64,000 bases of DNA from Bacteroidales bacterium (GTDB taxonomy: Bacteria; Bacteroidota; Bacteroidia; Bacteroidales; UBA932). Below, one piece after another: positions 8,723-17,510 of the stretch. The position numbers and the translations under genes are program-made. Position 1 is the stretch's first letter. Every line of letters starts with the position of its first letter. The stretch lies in NCBI GenBank assembly GCA_017634595.1, contig JAGBNC010000025.1, positions 1 through 64,000 of the forward strand. Direction: 5' to 3'. The notes under the pieces were generated by a model. It was not told the DNA's origin and did not search any database. It saw only the letters and a list, made by a program, of their open reading frames with translations.

Positions 8723-8730
8723 CAAAGATA
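8723..8730 (-). promoter_or_regulatory. Promoter -7 box of tRNA-Glu
   Basis: On the - strand TATCTTTG fits the Bacteroidota -7 consensus TAnnTTTG exactly and ends 11 nt before the tRNA 5' end. Transcription would therefore begin about 5 nt upstream of the mature tRNA. Confidence 0.65.
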
Positions 8731-8750
8731 TGAAGTTTTTTTGATTCGCC

Positions 8751-8781
8751 AAATATTTTGACAAAATATTTCATATCTTTA
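8751..8781 (+). promoter_or_regulatory. Palindrome plus -7-like box before the FAD oxidoreductase gene
   Basis: A perfect 9-bp inverted repeat AAATATTTT-GAC-AAAATATTT (8751-8771) is followed by TATCTTTA (8774-8781), one base off TAnnTTTG. The ATG lies at 8790. A start of transcription about 6 nt after the box would leave almost no 5' leader. The palindrome would cover the space between the -33 and -7 regions, so it could be an operator; that is inference. Confidence 0.4.
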
Positions 8782-8789
8782 TAGTCGTT

Positions 8790-11072
8790 ATGAAACTCTG
8801 TGTCCTCGCATTTCTGTCTTTTCTTGCTTTTTCGGCACCCGGTGCTGCACAACAACACGTGCTGGTGGAAGCGGAACAATTCGAATCATACGGAGGCTGG
8901 TCACTTGACCAGCAGTTTATTGGGCAGACCGGCTCGGCATATCTTCTGGCCCACGGGGCCGGAGTCCCAGTTCAGGATGCCGTCACGACCGTCAGTATCC
9001 CGAGAAGCGGACGCTGGTATGTCTATGCCCGCACCTATAACTGGATGTCCCCTTTTGCTCCCGGCGAGGGACCTGGCAAGTTCAGGCCGGTGATCAACGG
9101 CAAGGCCCTCAAGCCTGTGGGCTGCACGGGAGAGGCGTGGGAGTGGCAGCAGGCAGGCAGAATACGGCTCCGAAAAGGCACATGCAGAATCAGCCTCCAA
9201 GATATGAGCGGCTTCGAAGGACGATGCGATGCCTTGCTTCTGTGCAAGAAGCCGCTGAGCGCGCATCAGGCCGCCTCGCTGCGCCCCTTCCCCACTCCTG
9301 CGGCTCCAGCCGAAGATGGCGGTCACTATGATTTTGTTGTAATTGGCGCCGGTTATTCAGGCATTTGTGCCGCAGTTGCCGCTGCCAGGCAAGGCCTTAA
9401 AGTGGCCCTTATACAAGATCGTGCAGTGCTGGGCGGCAACAACTCCTCGGAAATAAGGGTGCAGCTTGGCGGCGCGATAGACTGTCAGCCGTACCCCAAC
9501 CTGGGCAATCTGCTCAAAGAATTCGCCCCTACTCGCAAGGGGAACGCCATGCCGCCGGATTACTATGGAGACGATGCTAAAATGGCCATTGTCCGTGCCG
9601 AGCCCGGCATAAGCCTGTTTACACTGACCAAAGTGCTTGAAGTAGAGACACATGACAGCCACATTGTATCGGTCACTGGAAGGAATGTGGTAAGCGGGCA
9701 GAGGCTGCGCTTCACCGCACCCCTCTTCGCTGATTGTACAGGCGACGGCACCGTAGGCGTGCTGGCCGGAGCCGATTACACCATGGGGCGTGAAGGGCGC
9801 AGTGACTACGGAGAATGGATGGCTCCGGAGCAAGGCGACAACATGGTCCTTGGTGCTTCTCTCCAGTGGAGTTCCAAGAAAGACCCACAGCCAAGCAGCT
9901 TCCCTCTTTTCGAATATGGCATCAGCCTTAGCGAGGACAGTTTCCAACGCATGACCAAGGGCTCATGGACCTGGGAGACCGGTATGTTCCAGAACCAGAT
10001 AGTCGAGGCCGAGCAGATACGCGATTATGGTATGCTCGCCATCTACGCCAACTGGTCCTATCTCAAGAACAAGGCTTCGTGCCGCAAGGACTTCGAAAAG
10101 CGCAGCCTTGACTGGGTCTCCTACAACAGCGGCAAGCGCGAGAGCCGCAGGCTGCTGGGCGATTACGTTCTGACAGGCAACGACATACTGCACAACGTCC
10201 AGTTCCCGGACGGCACCTGTTCCACATCATGGTCCATTGATATACACTACCCCGAGCCGGAGAACCACCACTTCTTCCCTGGACGCGAATTCAAGAGCGT
10301 CTGCGACCAGGAAGAGACTCCTGTCAGCCCTATCCCCTACCGCTGCTTCTACTCCCGCAACATCGACAATCTGTTTATGGCAGGGCGCGATATAAGCGTC
10401 ACCCACATTGCTCTTGCATCCGTGCGTGTGATGCGCACCTGCGCCATGATGGGAGAGGTTGTGGGACTTGCTGCAAAGGTATGCACCGACTGCAATTGCA
10501 AGCCTCGTGCCCTATGGCCTTTGCATTTTGACAAGCTGAAGGCGCTCATGGAAAAAGGCGCGGGCAACCCTGACGCACCTAACCTCCAGATGACCAATGT
10601 CGGGCGCAACGCCCACCATTTCTTTGAGAAGCCTTTGACCCAAAAGGCCACTCCTGCTCACCAGCTGAAGGAAGCCGACTGGCAGACGGAGATCAAGGGC
10701 ATAAGGCTCGAGATGGTTCTGGTCGAAGGGGGCAGTTTCATGATGGGTGCCGACGGACGTGCCGAATTCACCCACGCAGACGAAAAGCCAGCTCATAAAG
10801 TCACGCTGGATAGTTATTATATAGGACGCTACGAGGTCACGAACGCATTGTGGAATGCGGTCATGGGAGTGGAGTCGAAGCTCAACACAAGCGAAGAAGA
10901 AGCCTGTCTGCCGGTACAGCGGCGCACAAGGACGGAAATCAAGGCTTTCTGCGCTAAACTGAAGGAGCTTACTGGCAAGAGTTTCCGCCTGCCTACGGAA
11001 GCGGAATGGGAGTTCGCCGCCAGAGGAGGACGCTATTCCAAAGGATACCTGTATAGTGGAAGCGACGACTAG
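8790..11072 (+). CDS. Secreted Golvesin-like/FAD oxidoreductase/FGE-sulfatase fusion, stopped by TAG
   Basis: A secreted protein (signal peptide LAFLSFLAFSAPGAAQ) of 760 residues up to an in-frame TAG. Residues about 25-155 look like a Golvesin-type beta-sandwich (VLVEAEQFESYGGW, RWYVYARTYNW). Residues about 175-600 are an FAD-dependent oxidoreductase of the type often misannotated as xanthan lyase: dinucleotide-binding VVIGAGYSG near residue 183, then LGGNNSSEIRVQLGG and the C-terminal FMAGRDISVTHIALASVRVM. From about residue 637 an FGE-sulfatase/SUMF1-type domain begins (MVLVEGGSFMMGA, FRLPTEAEWEFAARGG). It breaks off at SGSDD. The rest of that domain continues in the same frame at 11073-11378. 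The full length would be about 862 residues. The stop may be a nonsense mutation, a sequencing error or, less likely, read through. Substrate unknown. Confidence 0.8.
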   Translation: MKLCVLAFLSFLAFSAPGAAQQHVLVEAEQFESYGGWSLDQQFIGQTGSAYLLAHGAGVPVQDAVTTVSIPRSGRWYVYARTYNWMSPFAPGEGPGKFRPVINGKALKPVGCTGEAWEWQQAGRIRLRKGTCRISLQDMSGFEGRCDALLLCKKPLSAHQAASLRPFPTPAAPAEDGGHYDFVVIGAGYSGICAAVAAARQGLKVALIQDRAVLGGNNSSEIRVQLGGAIDCQPYPNLGNLLKEFAPTRKGNAMPPDYYGDDAKMAIVRAEPGISLFTLTKVLEVETHDSHIVSVTGRNVVSGQRLRFTAPLFADCTGDGTVGVLAGADYTMGREGRSDYGEWMAPEQGDNMVLGASLQWSSKKDPQPSSFPLFEYGISLSEDSFQRMTKGSWTWETGMFQNQIVEAEQIRDYGMLAIYANWSYLKNKASCRKDFEKRSLDWVSYNSGKRESRRLLGDYVLTGNDILHNVQFPDGTCSTSWSIDIHYPEPENHHFFPGREFKSVCDQEETPVSPIPYRCFYSRNIDNLFMAGRDISVTHIALASVRVMRTCAMMGEVVGLAAKVCTDCNCKPRALWPLHFDKLKALMEKGAGNPDAPNLQMTNVGRNAHHFFEKPLTQKATPAHQLKEADWQTEIKGIRLEMVLVEGGSFMMGADGRAEFTHADEKPAHKVTLDSYYIGRYEVTNALWNAVMGVESKLNTSEEEACLPVQRRTRTEIKAFCAKLKELTGKSFRLPTEAEWEFAARGGRYSKGYLYSGSDD

Positions 11073-11378
11073 GCAGATGTGGCATGGATAAACTTAACTT
11101 CCGGCGGGGTCATGCATCCCGTGGGCACTAAACTGCCAAATGAACTGGGCATTTACGATATGAGCGGAAATGCTTGGGAACTGTGCTCCGACTTGTACGG
11201 TCCATACTCACCGGCATCGGTCTCCAACCCCACCGGAGCGGCCAAAGGCGCATACGCAGTGGTGCGTGGCGGAGGCATTTTCGGCGGCACCAACAGCTGC
11301 AGAGTAAGCTACCGCAGCTTCGACGCTCCCGAGAGCAATCTCGTCATCAACGGTTTCAGGATAGTTATGGATTACTGA
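11073..11378 (+). pseudogene. C-terminal part of the FGE-sulfatase domain, severed by TAG
   Basis: This is the in-frame continuation of the gene ending at 11072. It reads ADVAWIN, then MHPVGTKLPNELGIYDMSGNAWE, a classic FGE-sulfatase block, then CRVSYR and GFRIVMDY, the usual family end. Only the TAG at 11070-11072 separates the two parts, and no frameshift is needed. Translation could restart at the GTG at 11079, but the fragment lacks a signal peptide and could not fold alone. The intact coding pattern after the stop means that the mutation is recent, that the stop is bypassed, or that the base is miscalled. Confidence 0.8.
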
Positions 11379-11387
11379 TTTTTTTCT

Positions 11388-11395
11388 TATATTTG
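11388..11395 (+). promoter_or_regulatory. Promoter -7 box of aqpZ
   Basis: TATATTTG matches TAnnTTTG exactly. It lies 24 nt before the aquaporin ATG and follows the end of the FGE-domain remnant, so aqpZ probably has its own promoter. Confidence 0.6.
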
Positions 11396-11419
11396 TGAAA
11401 ACCATAAACCAATTTGCTT

Positions 11420-12100
11420 ATGAAGAAGTATTTAGCTGAGTGTCTCGGCACATTTGTCCTGACATTCCTTGGTTGTGGAACAGCAATGTTCCTGGGCTGC
11501 GGCAGCCCCGCAGGCGTGGTAGGAACCGCTATCGCATTCGGTCTCGCTGTGGTAGCCATGGCCTACACTATCGGAGGCATCAGCGGATGCCACATCAACC
11601 CTGCCATTACCCTCGGCGTGGCTCTGTCCGGAAGGATGAGCTGGAAAGACGCCTGTGGCTATTGGTGCGGTCAGTTCATCGGCGGTATCATCGCCGGCGC
11701 CCTGCTGCTCCTCCTCGTCAATGTGACCGGCGCTCCTGGCGCCATGGGTGAGCCGGCAGGTCTTGGAGCCAACGGCGTGGCCAATGCAGGCGGCCCCTGG
11801 GGCGCTGCTCTCGTGGAAGTCATCGCCACATTCCTCTTTGTGCTCGTAGTACTCGGCACAACCGATCCCAAGGTCGGAGCAGGCAACTTCGCCGGTCTTG
11901 CAATCGGCCTGAGCCTGATTCTGGTGCACCTGGTCTGCATCAACCTCACCGGCACTTCGGTCAACCCCGCCCGTTCGCTGGGTCCCGCAATCTTCGCCGG
12001 CGGCGATGCTCTCAAAGATGTGTGGGTATTCATTTGCGCCCCTCTTGTGGGCGGTGCACTGAGCGCCTTCTGTTGGAAAGCCCTTGCTCCCAAGGAGTAA
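11420..12100 (+). CDS. aqpZ: Aquaporin, MIP family
   Basis: A 226-residue inner-membrane channel of the MIP family, with six hydrophobic segments. It carries both pore-loop motifs: NPAIT near residue 58 (canonical NPA) and NPARS near residue 180. The N-terminal AECLGTFVLTFLGCGTAM and the GTSVNPARSLGP block match water-selective AqpZ more than the glycerol channel GlpF. The ATG at 11420 is preferred to an in-frame TTG at 11414. It is a single-gene unit, convergent with rpmE2 around a strong terminator. Confidence 0.93.
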   Translation: MKKYLAECLGTFVLTFLGCGTAMFLGCGSPAGVVGTAIAFGLAVVAMAYTIGGISGCHINPAITLGVALSGRMSWKDACGYWCGQFIGGIIAGALLLLLVNVTGAPGAMGEPAGLGANGVANAGGPWGAALVEVIATFLFVLVVLGTTDPKVGAGNFAGLAIGLSLILVHLVCINLTGTSVNPARSLGPAIFAGGDALKDVWVFICAPLVGGALSAFCWKALAPKE

Positions 12101-12118
12101 AGAACAGTCCACAAATTT

Positions 12119-12151
12119 AAAAGCCCGGGGTTCCTTGAACTCCGGGCTTTT
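12119..12151. terminator. Bidirectional terminator between aqpZ and rpmE2
   Basis: The 10-bp stem AAAAGCCCGG/CCGGGCTTTT (12119-12128 and 12142-12151) has a run of T on each strand. It lies 18 nt after the aqpZ stop and 19 nt before the end of the convergent rpmE2, so it can serve both genes. Confidence 0.85.
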
Positions 12152-12170
12152 CCTATCTCTTGGCAAGAAA

Positions 12171-12422
12171 TTATTTCTTGCGGGCTTTGTAGCGCTGGTA
12201 GAACTGGTCCACACGGCCGGCGGTATCGACGATCTTCATCTTGCCGGTGTAGAAAGGGTGAGATGTGTTGGAAATCTCAAGCTTCACGAGAGGATATTCA
12301 ACGCCCTCGATAGTTATCGTCTCCTTGGTGTTGGCGCAACTACGGGTGATGAATACGTCTTCGTTGGACATATCCTTGAAAGCTACAAGTCGGTAGGTTT
12401 CGGGATGAATTCCTTGTTTCAT
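12171..12422 (-). CDS. rpmE2: 50S ribosomal protein L31 type B
   Basis: An 83-residue protein starting [20 protein letters not shown] and ending in [25 protein letters not shown], the family landmarks of L31. It has no CxxC zinc ribbon, so it is the zinc-independent type B form, standard in Bacteroidota. It is a single gene with a clear TAnnTTTG promoter and a shared terminator. Confidence 0.97.
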   Translation of the reverse strand: MKQGIHPETYRLVAFKDMSNEDVFITRSCANTKETITIEGVEYPLVKLEISNTSHPFYTGKMKIVDTAGRVDQFYQRYKARKK

Positions 12423-12447
12423 AAAACTAGTTTTAAAAAATCGGCCG

Positions 12448-12478
12448 CAAATATAGCACTTTTCTGGTAATAAACAAA
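12448..12478 (-). promoter_or_regulatory. rpmE2 promoter
   Basis: On the - strand TTTG (12478-12475) and TATATTTG (12455-12448) are separated by 19 nt, fitting the Bacteroidota -33/-7 pattern TTTG-N19-TAnnTTTG. Transcription would start near 12443, giving a 20-nt leader to rpmE2. Confidence 0.7.
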
Positions 12479-12488
12479 GGAATAATAA

Positions 12489-15032
12489 CTATTCTTCCAG
12501 CCAGGCGCCTAGTTCGGTATAAATCTTTTCAGCCATGAACTTCATGGCCTGCGAGCCGGGATGGCAGCCGCCCACATCGCCGCTGTAATCGTGCTTGGGC
12601 ATATTGGGCTGGGTGCCCTTATTGGACAGTGATTCAGGGCTGTAGCCGCCCAGATCGTTGAAGCCGTTGACACGGAACAGATTGACTGTCTTGGCTCCGT
12701 AGTGGGCTGCAATATCAAGCACTGACTGTTCAATACTCTGGCTCAGGTAGTCGCCTATTATGCAGACCACCTTGCACTTAGGATAACGTTCCCTAATCTG
12801 GCAGAGCAGCTTGACATAAGCCTCGCAGAAGCTTCCGTCGGGCAGGGCGTTGATCTCGCTGCGAGTTTTGGCGGCATCGGCCTTGCTGTAGATAGCATTC
12901 ATTATCGTCGCAGAAGGAGCTGAGCCGCCATAGATATTGGAAGCATCGTTGCGTATCGCCACTCCAGGAGCGAGAGGGTCGGCGTTGTGGGCCCAGTCGT
13001 TGGTACCGCCATGGATAAGAATGATATCGGGGCGTCCGCATCCTCCGCACTCTGCGAAGCGGGTCGAGAAATCCTTCTTGAACCATGCATTGGAAGCAGT
13101 GCCGTATTTGGCCTTGTAATTCGCATCGGTAGTATTAGTTACGGTCGAACCGGAGAAAGAAATATTGGTATCGAACTCGCAGTCCTTCATGTAATCGTGG
13201 GCCAGGCGATACCAATAGGTCTCGTTAACCAAAGTAAGAGTACCGTCAACAGCAGGATAATGAGCACTGTAACCTGCAGGAATCCAACCCTTGAAAGTAG
13301 AGATGGAGTCGCCAATGACGCTCAGGCGCTTTGCTGCCTTGGGCTTGACATTGGGATCGGCGGGAAGGCCCTGGATGGTAGGGAGCCCGTTAGCTCCTGC
13401 AATCCATGTCGTGCCGTCAGCAGTGGCCTGCAGCTTGGAGAGCAAGGTTCCGTCGGAAAGCTGGGCGGTGGTAAGGGACTCATTGCCGCTCTCGGTAGTC
13501 TTCCCTTCGTCAGGACCGATCTGCAGCATAGCCTCATCCCAGAAGCAGTTACGCACAGTGGTGGGCTGGGTGCAGCGGGCATAGATAGCGCCGTAGAAGC
13601 AAGTGCCATCAACATCGGTCACTCTCTCGCCACGGTTGAGGACGCTGACAGGAGTAATGGTGGAATAGCAGTTCTCATAGACAGTGTTGCCAGTGCAGTT
13701 CTGGTATCCGCTTATGCCGCCAATCGCGCCGCGGTTGCCCACTGAAGTGGTCTGCACAAGCGAAGGAGCAGCATAGCAGCCCTTGATGGTGGTTGTTCCG
13801 CTGCCGTGTGTCCAGCCGCACAGACCTGTCACAAGGGAATATGCATTGCTGCCGCCGTTATTGCCGGTTGCTGTTATTTCTGCTCCGATTGAGGCACAGT
13901 TGGAAATAGTAACCGGCTTGGTGGCATTGCCTATCTTAAGGCTGCTGGTAAGGAAACCTGTGTATCCGACCACGGCTCCTACAGAGTACTGGCCGCTGAC
14001 TACGCCATACACAGCGCACTTATCGATAACTATCTCATGCACAGGCACTGCCGCACCTACGATACCGCCCACGAAGTACTTGTCGGAGCCCATCTTGCCA
14101 TAGCTTCCGAATACGCACTCCTCGACGCGGCCGCCCTTGAGTTCTCCCACTATACCGCCAAGTATGTACCCGACATTGGTAAGGTTGCCTTCAAAGGAGC
14201 AGCCCTTGACCAGCATGTCAGCACCCTCGGCTACGCCCACGAGGCCTCCGGCCCAGTGATAGTAGATATTGATAGTGTTTTCCTTGGTCACACGGCAGCC
14301 TTCTATGGTAGAATTCTTGGCATAGCCTACCAAGCCGCCGGAGAACTTTCCATAGAACGTTGCATCTCCGTCGAGAGTACAATTCTTAAGCGTCGTGTCA
14401 TCCATCCAGCCCACCAGGCCGCCCGAATAGCCGGCGTTGGCATCGGAGCCAATGGATATATCCTTTACGTACTGACGCACTTGTCCTGTAACGGTACAAT
14501 TCTCTATGGTGCAGGATTTTGCATAGCCAACCAAAGCTCCGCAATATACATACTTTGCGTCAATAGAAGCATCTGTCAGGTTTAGATTCTTGAGCGTAGC
14601 ACCGGTACCCTTGGCGATGAAACCGGAAGGCTTGCCGGCCGCAGTATTCAGGGACAAATGTGCAATAGCATGGTTACCACCGTCATATACGCCTTTGAAT
14701 TCACCTGGCTCAGCCAATGGCTTTATGGCCTTGCCCTGCATGTCTATATCAGCAGTCTGCTTATAGTATGCACTGCAGAAAAAATCTGACTTGACCGAAT
14801 TTGTATAGAAAGAGAGGGAGTCCAGATTCTCAGCTGTAGCTATCTCGAAAGGCTCCGCTTCTGTGCCCTTCCCGCCGGAGAAATGCCAGACCGTCGGTTC
14901 GGGTTCGGGCTTAGGCTCCGGTGTAGGAGTCGGGGTGGGCGTCGGCTCCGGTTTGGGTGCCGGCGGCTCCGGTTTCTCACAAGAAAAAACCACAAGCGCC
15001 AATGAGGCGAATAAAAGTGCAATCTTTTTCAT
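12489..15032 (-). CDS. Surface lipoprotein with GLUG-type repeats and SGNH hydrolase domain
   Basis: An 847-residue predicted lipoprotein (lipobox ALVVFSCEK). A proline-rich linker with a run of TP repeats at about residues 20-47 likely spans the surface layer. Residues about 50-540 contain many repeats of the form GGLVGYAKNSTIEGC or GGIVGELKGGRVEEC, which match the GLUG motif and would form a parallel beta-helix. The last 280 residues are an SGNH hydrolase: nucleophile block VIGDSIST near residue 572, HGGTNDW near 674 and the Asp-His block VGGCHPGSQ near 820. It is probably an esterase acting on an acylated surface glycan; the substrate is unknown. It starts 2 bp after the NamZ-like gene and ends the glmM operon. 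Confidence 0.82.
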   Translation of the reverse strand: MKKIALLFASLALVVFSCEKPEPPAPKPEPTPTPTPTPEPKPEPEPTVWHFSGGKGTEAEPFEIATAENLDSLSFYTNSVKSDFFCSAYYKQTADIDMQGKAIKPLAEPGEFKGVYDGGNHAIAHLSLNTAAGKPSGFIAKGTGATLKNLNLTDASIDAKYVYCGALVGYAKSCTIENCTVTGQVRQYVKDISIGSDANAGYSGGLVGWMDDTTLKNCTLDGDATFYGKFSGGLVGYAKNSTIEGCRVTKENTINIYYHWAGGLVGVAEGADMLVKGCSFEGNLTNVGYILGGIVGELKGGRVEECVFGSYGKMGSDKYFVGGIVGAAVPVHEIVIDKCAVYGVVSGQYSVGAVVGYTGFLTSSLKIGNATKPVTISNCASIGAEITATGNNGGSNAYSLVTGLCGWTHGSGTTTIKGCYAAPSLVQTTSVGNRGAIGGISGYQNCTGNTVYENCYSTITPVSVLNRGERVTDVDGTCFYGAIYARCTQPTTVRNCFWDEAMLQIGPDEGKTTESGNESLTTAQLSDGTLLSKLQATADGTTWIAGANGLPTIQGLPADPNVKPKAAKRLSVIGDSISTFKGWIPAGYSAHYPAVDGTLTLVNETYWYRLAHDYMKDCEFDTNISFSGSTVTNTTDANYKAKYGTASNAWFKKDFSTRFAECGGCGRPDIILIHGGTNDWAHNADPLAPGVAIRNDASNIYGGSAPSATIMNAIYSKADAAKTRSEINALPDGSFCEAYVKLLCQIRERYPKCKVVCIIGDYLSQSIEQSVLDIAAHYGAKTVNLFRVNGFNDLGGYSPESLSNKGTQPNMPKHDYSGDVGGCHPGSQAMKFMAEKIYTELGAWLEE

Positions 15033-15034
15033 GT

Positions 15035-16093
15035 TTATTTTATTCTATAAGGTGAATCCTCATAAAGCAGGAAGCGCTTGGCTTTGCGTATCCACTTCTG
15101 TTCTTCTATTTTGACGTGTTCCTGCACTATATCGAATGTAATACCACCTTTGAGATACTCGGAAATGACGGGATCATTGATCTTTTCCAGCAGTTCTTCC
15201 GTGATCTCGAAGCGTGAATCCCTGTCGGCGAACCAGCGCATGAGCTGCACCGTATGGAGCAGCGAGTGGTACTCGGCCCCTGGGAGAATGATAATCTGAT
15301 ACCCGCGGCACTCCTGTCCTGAATAGATGCCGTATGCCGGAGTAAAAGAGCAAGGACGCATGAGCACGCCGGCGGGGCTGGGAGGCAATGCCGAATTGCT
15401 CATGAAAGGCGCTCCTATGTATTCGTAAGGACGCGGAGTACCCGTCCCGGGACAAATTGCTGTAGCAGACCATAGACCGCCGCCGCTGTACATCTGGCAG
15501 GTGAACAGGCCCGGGAAATCCGGTGCCGGGGGAATGGTCCAGGGGAGCATATCCTTCCCCACCTCGCTGCATAGGGCAGAAATAATGTGCAGCGGGAAGC
15601 GGGCACCTATTTCTGAGCAGTATAGATTGCAGAGCTCCGCCAGCGTCAGCCCGTGCCTATGGGCCACTTTAGGAGTCCAAAGATCCGGTTCCAGGACAGG
15701 GATAGTGCCCTCCACTACCCTGCCGGCGGGGTTAATGTGGTCGATGATATAAATGGACGGACCTTCCTCCATACGGGCACGGAAACTCAGAAGCCTCAGC
15801 ACATCCCTTGTGTAAGGGAAATACCTTGAGCCAACGTCCTGTATATCAACCACCACAGCATCCAGCCCCTCAAGATCTTCGATCCCGAAGTCAATGTGGC
15901 CGGCATCCGGCGAGAATTCGGGGGCCACAGGGCTGAACACCCGTGCAAGGTTCCCTCTGGAGCGGAAAAAGTCCACCAGATATTCTCCTGTTGCAGAATT
16001 CCAGGAAGACGGTGTGCAAAAACATGCTACGCGTCCTTCTGTCAGGCCCTTGTCGAGCTGTTCTGATATAGCTGTGGTGCGGAAACTAAACAT
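15035..16093 (-). CDS. Divergent DUF1343 (NamZ-like) protein without signal peptide
   Basis: A 352-residue protein related to the DUF1343 family, whose founding member NamZ removes N-acetylmuramic acid from peptidoglycan ends. Shared blocks include DAVVVDIQDVGSRYFPYTRDVLRLL near residue 85, IIDHINPAGRVVEG and HGLTLAELCNLY. The other family member in this window (34576-35853) has SPEHGFRGAADAG where this one reads SPVAPEFSPDAG. The conserved Glu-His-Gly is therefore lost, and this copy also lacks a signal peptide. It may be inactive as a muramidase or work on another substrate in the cytoplasm. Its start overlaps the glmM stop by 8 bp, so it is coupled to amino-sugar metabolism. Confidence 0.75.
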   Translation of the reverse strand: MFSFRTTAISEQLDKGLTEGRVACFCTPSSWNSATGEYLVDFFRSRGNLARVFSPVAPEFSPDAGHIDFGIEDLEGLDAVVVDIQDVGSRYFPYTRDVLRLLSFRARMEEGPSIYIIDHINPAGRVVEGTIPVLEPDLWTPKVAHRHGLTLAELCNLYCSEIGARFPLHIISALCSEVGKDMLPWTIPPAPDFPGLFTCQMYSGGGLWSATAICPGTGTPRPYEYIGAPFMSNSALPPSPAGVLMRPCSFTPAYGIYSGQECRGYQIIILPGAEYHSLLHTVQLMRWFADRDSRFEITEELLEKINDPVISEYLKGGITFDIVQEHVKIEEQKWIRKAKRFLLYEDSPYRIK

Positions 16094-17504
16094 TGCCTAT
16101 GATGTTGTCTGCCAGTTTGATCACTTCCTGGGCCAGAGCTTCGGCCTGGGCCTCGGTGGGCGCCTCGGAGTATATGCGGATTATAGGTTCGGTATTGGAA
16201 CGGCGCAGATGCACCCAGCTTCTGGACTCCTCGAAATCTATCTTCACGCCATCGATGGTATTGATCTTTTCATCCTTATAATGCTCCTTCATAGCATTCA
16301 GGATGCGGTCTATCATGGCACTGTCACTGAGGTCGATGCGGTTCTTGGCAATGAAATACTGGGGCAACGTGGCTTTGTAGGCGCTGGCACTCAGCCTCTT
16401 GTACGCGAGCTGGCTGAGGAACAGGGCCACGCCAACCATAGCGTCGCGGCCGCAGTGAGAGGCAGGATAAATGACCCCGCCGTTACCTTCGCCACCAATT
16501 AGAGCTCCCACCTCGTGCATCTTGGTGGTGACATTGACTTCGCCAACGGCTGCCGCGTAATAGGTGCCGCCATGGGCTTCGGTAACATCGCGCAGGGCGC
16601 GGCTTGAACTTAAATTGGACACAGTGCACAATGGTTTCACGCCCCTGCGGACTGCATCGTCAAGCAGATAATCGGCGACGCTTACCAATGTATATTCTTC
16701 GACAAAAGGCTCACCGTTCTCGCAGATAAAAGCCAGGCGGTCCACGTCGGGATCAACGCTGATACCCAGATCGGCCTTCTCCGCCACCACTGTCCGGCTC
16801 AGATCCGTCAAGTTCTTGGGCAGCGGTTCGGGATTGTGTGCAAAGTCGCCGGTAGGATTGCCATTCAGGGTTATACATTCCACGCCAAGCCGTTTGAGAA
16901 GGCGAGGCATAATGATTCCGCCCACTGAATTGATAGCATCCAGCACGACCTTGAAGCCCGCCTTGCGTATGGCTTCGGCATCGACTGCTTCCAGTTTGAG
17001 GACAGCATCGATATGTTCATCGGTATAGTCGTGGTCTTCAACGCAGCCAAGCTCATCGACAGGGGCGAAATCGAAGCCCCCGGCCTCGGCACAGTCGAGG
17101 ATGGCCTGACCCTGGGCCGCGGTAAGGAACTCCCCATGTTCGTTCAGAAGCTTGAGGGCATTCCACTGCCTGGGGTTGTGGCTTGCAGTAATTATAATAC
17201 CGCCGTCAGCTCCGGAGAATGTCACCGCCAGCTCTGTAGTGGGAGTACTGGCAAAGCCGCAGCGGACCACGTCCACGCCACAGGCGACGAGCGTGCCCAC
17301 CACTAGCGACTCCACCATCTCGCCGCTGATGCGGGCGTCACGTCCGACCACCACCTTGTAGCGGTCTTCGTTGGGAGCCTTGCGGTCACGCAGGCATTTG
17401 CAATAAGCGTATGTGAATTTTACAATGTCAACTGGTGTAAGATTGTCTCCGTCGGCACCACCTATAGTGCCCCTTATACCGGAAATAGATTTTATAAGTG
17501 CCAT
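16086..17504 (-). CDS. glmM: Phosphoglucosamine mutase
   Basis: A 472-residue alpha-D-phosphohexomutase. GlmM converts glucosamine-6-phosphate to glucosamine-1-phosphate for UDP-GlcNAc and cell-wall synthesis. Visible features are SISGIRGTIGG at the N-terminus, the phosphoserine loop IITASHNPRQWNALK near residue 100, the metal-binding SVDPDVDRLAF near 245, GGEGNGGVIYP near 325 and the phosphate-binding RRSNTEPIIRIYSEA at the C-terminus. Start chosen at the ATG (17504); a TTG three codons upstream is also in frame. It heads a - strand operon with the NamZ-like and SGNH genes. Exact sugar specificity cannot be proved from sequence. Confidence 0.88.
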   Translation of the reverse strand: MALIKSISGIRGTIGGADGDNLTPVDIVKFTYAYCKCLRDRKAPNEDRYKVVVGRDARISGEMVESLVVGTLVACGVDVVRCGFASTPTTELAVTFSGADGGIIITASHNPRQWNALKLLNEHGEFLTAAQGQAILDCAEAGGFDFAPVDELGCVEDHDYTDEHIDAVLKLEAVDAEAIRKAGFKVVLDAINSVGGIIMPRLLKRLGVECITLNGNPTGDFAHNPEPLPKNLTDLSRTVVAEKADLGISVDPDVDRLAFICENGEPFVEEYTLVSVADYLLDDAVRRGVKPLCTVSNLSSSRALRDVTEAHGGTYYAAAVGEVNVTTKMHEVGALIGGEGNGGVIYPASHCGRDAMVGVALFLSQLAYKRLSASAYKATLPQYFIAKNRIDLSDSAMIDRILNAMKEHYKDEKINTIDGVKIDFEESRSWVHLRRSNTEPIIRIYSEAPTEAQAEALAQEVIKLADNIIGNV

Positions 17505-17510
17505 AATGTA

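Noticed and set aside
11070-11072. Genome-wide reassignment of TAG to an amino acid
   Set aside because: Other genes here end normally in TAG (for example at 888-890 and 42261-42263) with sensible protein ends.
11432-12214. 260-codon frame on the - strand
   Set aside because: Antisense to aqpZ and running across its terminator; composition is typical of a shadow frame.
12987-13745. 252-codon frame on the + strand
   Set aside because: Antisense to the repeat-rich GLUG/SGNH lipoprotein gene, whose repeats keep the reverse frame open.
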